Below are positions 61,223-64,000 of a stretch of 64,000 nt of DNA, in pieces. Source of the DNA: Paramacrobiotus metropolitanus. Taxonomy: Eukaryota > Tardigrada > Eutardigrada > Parachela > Macrobiotidae. A model generated the notes under the pieces. That model saw only the letters and a list, made by a program, of their open reading frames with translations, made no database searches and was not told where the DNA came from. The translations under genes and the position numbers were made by a program. The first letter of the stretch is position 1; each line of letters begins with the position of its first letter. The stretch is taken from positions 1-64,000 of the forward strand of contig NW_026570222.1 in NCBI RefSeq assembly GCF_019649055.1, written 5' to 3'.

Positions 61223-62052
61223 CGCGCCACACGCAAGGAATGTTCCAAGACGGCACACAATAGCGGATGGCGATATGCAAAAAATATTAACAGATCAGAC
61301 GAAACTGCAGCGGTTTTCACAATGCGAATTAAAACCGGTAAAATCAATAAACACGAAAATTCCAGAATATTCTCAAGGTTTGAAACAACGGTTTCGGAAA
61401 TATAAATCGATCGATTCGTTTTTGTTTCACTATTTGGGTACGAGTACTTTCGGTACGTTCGCGGTACGCTCAGTCTCGACCTCTAAGGAGGCGGTTACCA
61501 TTTTGAATGACTTCGGCGCAGCACCTCCTTTAAAGTTTAAAGTTGAGCCAGTGGCCACACTTTTTGTGTTTAATTTTTCTTGCAAAGTTTAGCACGAGAA
61601 AAGTGTAATTTAATAATAATTTAGAAGTGTAAATGCATACGCCAACAACCGCATGGCAAATTTAAAGAATTCTTTGTGTGGAATACAATTTGAAGAGTGA
61701 AGTGCATGGCGGATCTCCGGATCGAAACTGGATAGTTTGACACACGCATCTGAATGCTCGTCAACATCTTTAGAAATGGTTATGCCTGCGAAGTATGGTT
61801 TTATTGTTATGGTTAAATGTGGATCATCCTTAAATGACCATTCCTTTACGACTGCACAAAGGGACTGCCATGTCCGCCGCTGAACTACACTTGACTGAAA
61901 GTTATCGACATCTGGAGCTGCAGTTTCACTTAAGTTGCAACTTGCAGCACTATGTTCACTGTTTAGCCTTCAGGGCCATCCGTTCAGGCCCATCTCATTT
62001 TATCTAGTATCCTGCCTGTCATTTCTTCTGTTGCTGGTCGATCTTGATACAA
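61223..62052. other. Divergent promoter between RRM/LOTUS gene and ubinuclein
   Basis: About 0.8 kb serving both divergently transcribed genes. The plus-strand frames at 61211-61592 have no domain content and begin antisense to the RRM/LOTUS start. No TATA box or obvious repeat was noticed. Confidence 0.55.
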
Positions 62053-63974
62053 ATGGCAGAACCGCGGCGTGTGTCGTTGATTTCAACTGCTCTGAACTCC
62101 GATAAGAAACCACCGAATCGCGAAGCTAGCAAACACGAAGCCGCGGAAAAGGATACTACATTCAAGTGCGTTTTCATTGATGTTGAAGAACCAACTGAAG
62201 AACTGTGCCCGTTCTATGATTTCGCGAAACTCCTTGAAGCTGGTAAAGCGGCAGAGGTAAGCAACAGAGTGTCAGAGGCTGGGCTAATGACATCGACGGA
62301 TGTTTGGTTTAGGAATTCAGTGAATTTTTTTGGGAGTAAGCGACATTACGTCTCGACAATCAGTGCATGTTTGTTGTACAGGATACCAAGGACAATTCGT
62401 CGGACGATCCGTTTGGTGACCAGCAGGAGGAAGCTAAGCTCGCGAAATTAGCCAAGCATTTTGAAGAAAAATATGTGAGTTGGATTGCACGAAGAAATTA
62501 GGTTTTATCGGATGTCTGTAAATGCTTATGCTGCTTAGGGTCCATCTGGCCCGCGAGATCTTCGAGAGCTTGGAGCTGGTTACGATCAGAATGATCCTTT
62601 CGTCGACGATTCAGAAAGTGTAAGAACTTCCGATATCCAGATTTTGATTTTTTGTTTCTTCTCACTTATGTACTTTTAGTGCACTCAGAGTTTTAGGCGA
62701 TTGTATTTACAATTGGATGTTACATGCATCTTTGTAATGGGTTTCTTGGCAGAGTTGTTTTGCTGTCGCAAACTACATTGGCAATTTCCACATTCATTAC
62801 CTTGGGTTCACTAAAGCACCTTTTGTAACAATTCGTGCACTACGTTGAAAATAGCGGTAAAATGTATTGCACCGCACAGTGGAGATATTATATTGTTGTG
62901 ATCATTCTTCTTTTAAATTGCTATAGGATTGCAAAAGTAAACGTATTGATTTCTGCATTGTGGAGAGCTGATGATGCGTGATACGCTTAGTACAGCTGCT
63001 TCGTGGAATTTTTTCTTAACTGTAACTCATTCTGCTTTTGGCCGTCTTTAGGCAGAAGCGATGATACCATCGGGTTGGACCACGCAACATGGTGGTTACT
63101 ATATCAGCACCGGTCCACTCTACATCCGCCAGCTCAAACCCGCTGAAGCCGATACACACGTGTTTAAATCGATCAGTACGGAAGAATGTCTGTCCGCGTG
63201 CAAGTCGTTAAATGCACTTTCACTTAAGCGCAAGGTTCGGGAGGAATCCTCCAGTGAGTACGACAGCGAGGAAGAAACCGGAAAAGCAATAGCCCGCCGT
63301 GTGAAACGACCTTCCATGGATGTCTCGAAGAAATCCGTTCCACTGGGGGAAGGAGCTCAGAAGAAAAGCAACTCACGTACAGTGGCTTCTATACTAGCCG
63401 AAAAGGCAGAGATTGGAGAACGCCCCGCTAAGATCGTTTCTTCAGCAACATCCGCTGATCAACCAAGTGATCTGCGAAAACCGAAAGAACCGTCATCGGC
63501 TGCGTTGAAACCGCGCGATCCTGATACTGGCATGCGAAAGGCGGTGCTTGCCAAGATGGAGCGGGATTTTCGTTCAGAGCCGGACAATGTTATGGTGCCG
63601 CTTCCGGACGAAGTGGATGGCTCTCTGAAAGATATTATTACTCAACTCAAACGGGCTGCATCAACGTGGGAAGGTGGAAAATGCAACTTCTTCACTCCAG
63701 AGCATAACCCAACGATTAATAGTGTGCTCTTAGAGTAAGCTTGATCCATTTTGCCATCTTTGTCCAAATTTATTACAAATTCATCGGTTTTAAAACATTG
63801 TTAGGTTGGAATATGAATGTCGTCAGCTCCGATGTGGCTTGCGATCTGCGGTGTTCTCCCATCTTGCAGGGCACCTGCCTTGTACGAAAGAAACACTTAC
63901 AAAGCGTGCGCGAAAGTTACGTCAGGACGATGTCGAAGGCAGATTAAAAGAAGTCCTGAAAAGAATTGAACGAG
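62053..63974 (+). CDS. UBN1: Ubinuclein (HIRA-complex subunit), 3' incomplete
   Basis: Exons visible: 62053-62256, 62382-62474, 62539-62619, 63052-63734, 63805-63974 with a donor (CGAG then GTGAAT); the gene runs past position 64000. Ubinuclein binds H3.3-H4 and works with HIRA and CABIN1 in replication-independent nucleosome assembly. Seen: an N-terminal HIRA-binding-like segment (CVFIDVEEPTEELCPFYDFAKLLEAG); the Hpc2-related domain with DPFGDQQ, AKHFEEKY, LGAGYDQNDPFVDDSES and MIPSGWTTQHGGYYISTG, the last being the family hallmark; a charged Lys/Ser/Glu-rich linker; then the ubinuclein middle domain (LEYECRQLRCGL, HLPCTKETLTKRARKL, GRLKEVLKRIE). An open stop codon directly after the fourth exon would truncate the protein, but the GTAAGC donor two bases earlier and the matching next exon show it is spliced. 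UBN1/UBN2 is not resolved. Confidence 0.94.
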
Positions 63975-64000
63975 GTGAATTTGATTATTTTAAGCATTGT

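Noticed and set aside
63735-63738. In-frame stop directly after the fourth ubinuclein exon
   Set aside because: The donor GTAAGC begins two bases earlier, and the next exon at 63805 restores the frame and carries the ubinuclein middle domain, so the stop is intronic.
1-64000. CRISPR arrays, bacterial operons, integrated virus or transposase genes
   Set aside because: No spaced direct-repeat arrays, no Shine-Dalgarno-led gene strings, and no reverse transcriptase, integrase, transposase or capsid motifs were seen. All confident genes are intron-bearing animal genes.

Overview
This is an intron-rich eukaryotic nuclear window from a small invertebrate with a compact genome. It holds 14 protein genes, about one per 4.6 kb. 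Most introns are short (45 nt to a few hundred nt), a few run to 3-4 kb, and no rRNA, tRNA, CRISPR array or transposase was recognised. The protein set (PRIP-type PLC, STIM, HHIP-like, mTORC2 SIN1) says animal. Acceptors lack the uniform nematode TTTTCAG and donors are ordinary GT. A tardigrade-like or other small ecdysozoan genome is my best guess, but that is inference. Exon boundaries below were read by hand from GT/AG sites, codon phase and family similarity. Apart from the gaps stated in individual entries, each chain of exons keeps frame.

Layout. 250-5301 (-): PLC-like inactive phospholipase (PRIP/PLCL), running off the left edge. 8843-12163 (-): CAF-1 large subunit. 13211-18127 (-): uncharacterised protein with two JAZ/U1-type C2H2 fingers. 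20470-22499 (+): farnesyl diphosphate synthase. 22710-27440 (-): pre-40S factor TSR1, tail to tail with it. 29709-31940 (+): CDC34/UBE2R ubiquitin-conjugating enzyme. 34900-42106 (+): secreted HHIP-like/GSDH-fold protein. 42311-44232 (-): TDRD3-like OB-fold/RG-rich protein without UBA or Tudor. 45240-46841 (-): mTORC2 subunit SIN1 without the PH domain. 49352-51145 (+): PP2C phosphatase (PPM1A/B). 52385-54238 (+): ALG5. 55045-58485 (+): STIM calcium sensor. 59235-61222 (-): RRM plus LOTUS-like RNA-binding protein. 62053-63974 (+): ubinuclein, running off the right edge.

How they relate. These are single-copy housekeeping and signalling genes, not an operon or a cassette. Shared themes are histone H3/H4 chaperones (CAF-1 and ubinuclein), Ca2+/phosphoinositide signalling (PRIP, STIM), mTORC2 and phosphatase control (SIN1, PPM1), and the isoprenoid/dolichol branch (FPPS, ALG5). 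I see no evidence that neighbourhood reflects common regulation. The most interesting points are the domain-trimmed SIN1 and TDRD3-like genes, the symmetric 33-nt micro-exon carrying the Cys pair of a zinc finger, two long foldback sequences, a 45-nt intron, and an unplaced phase 0/0 coding block inside the large HHIP-like intron.
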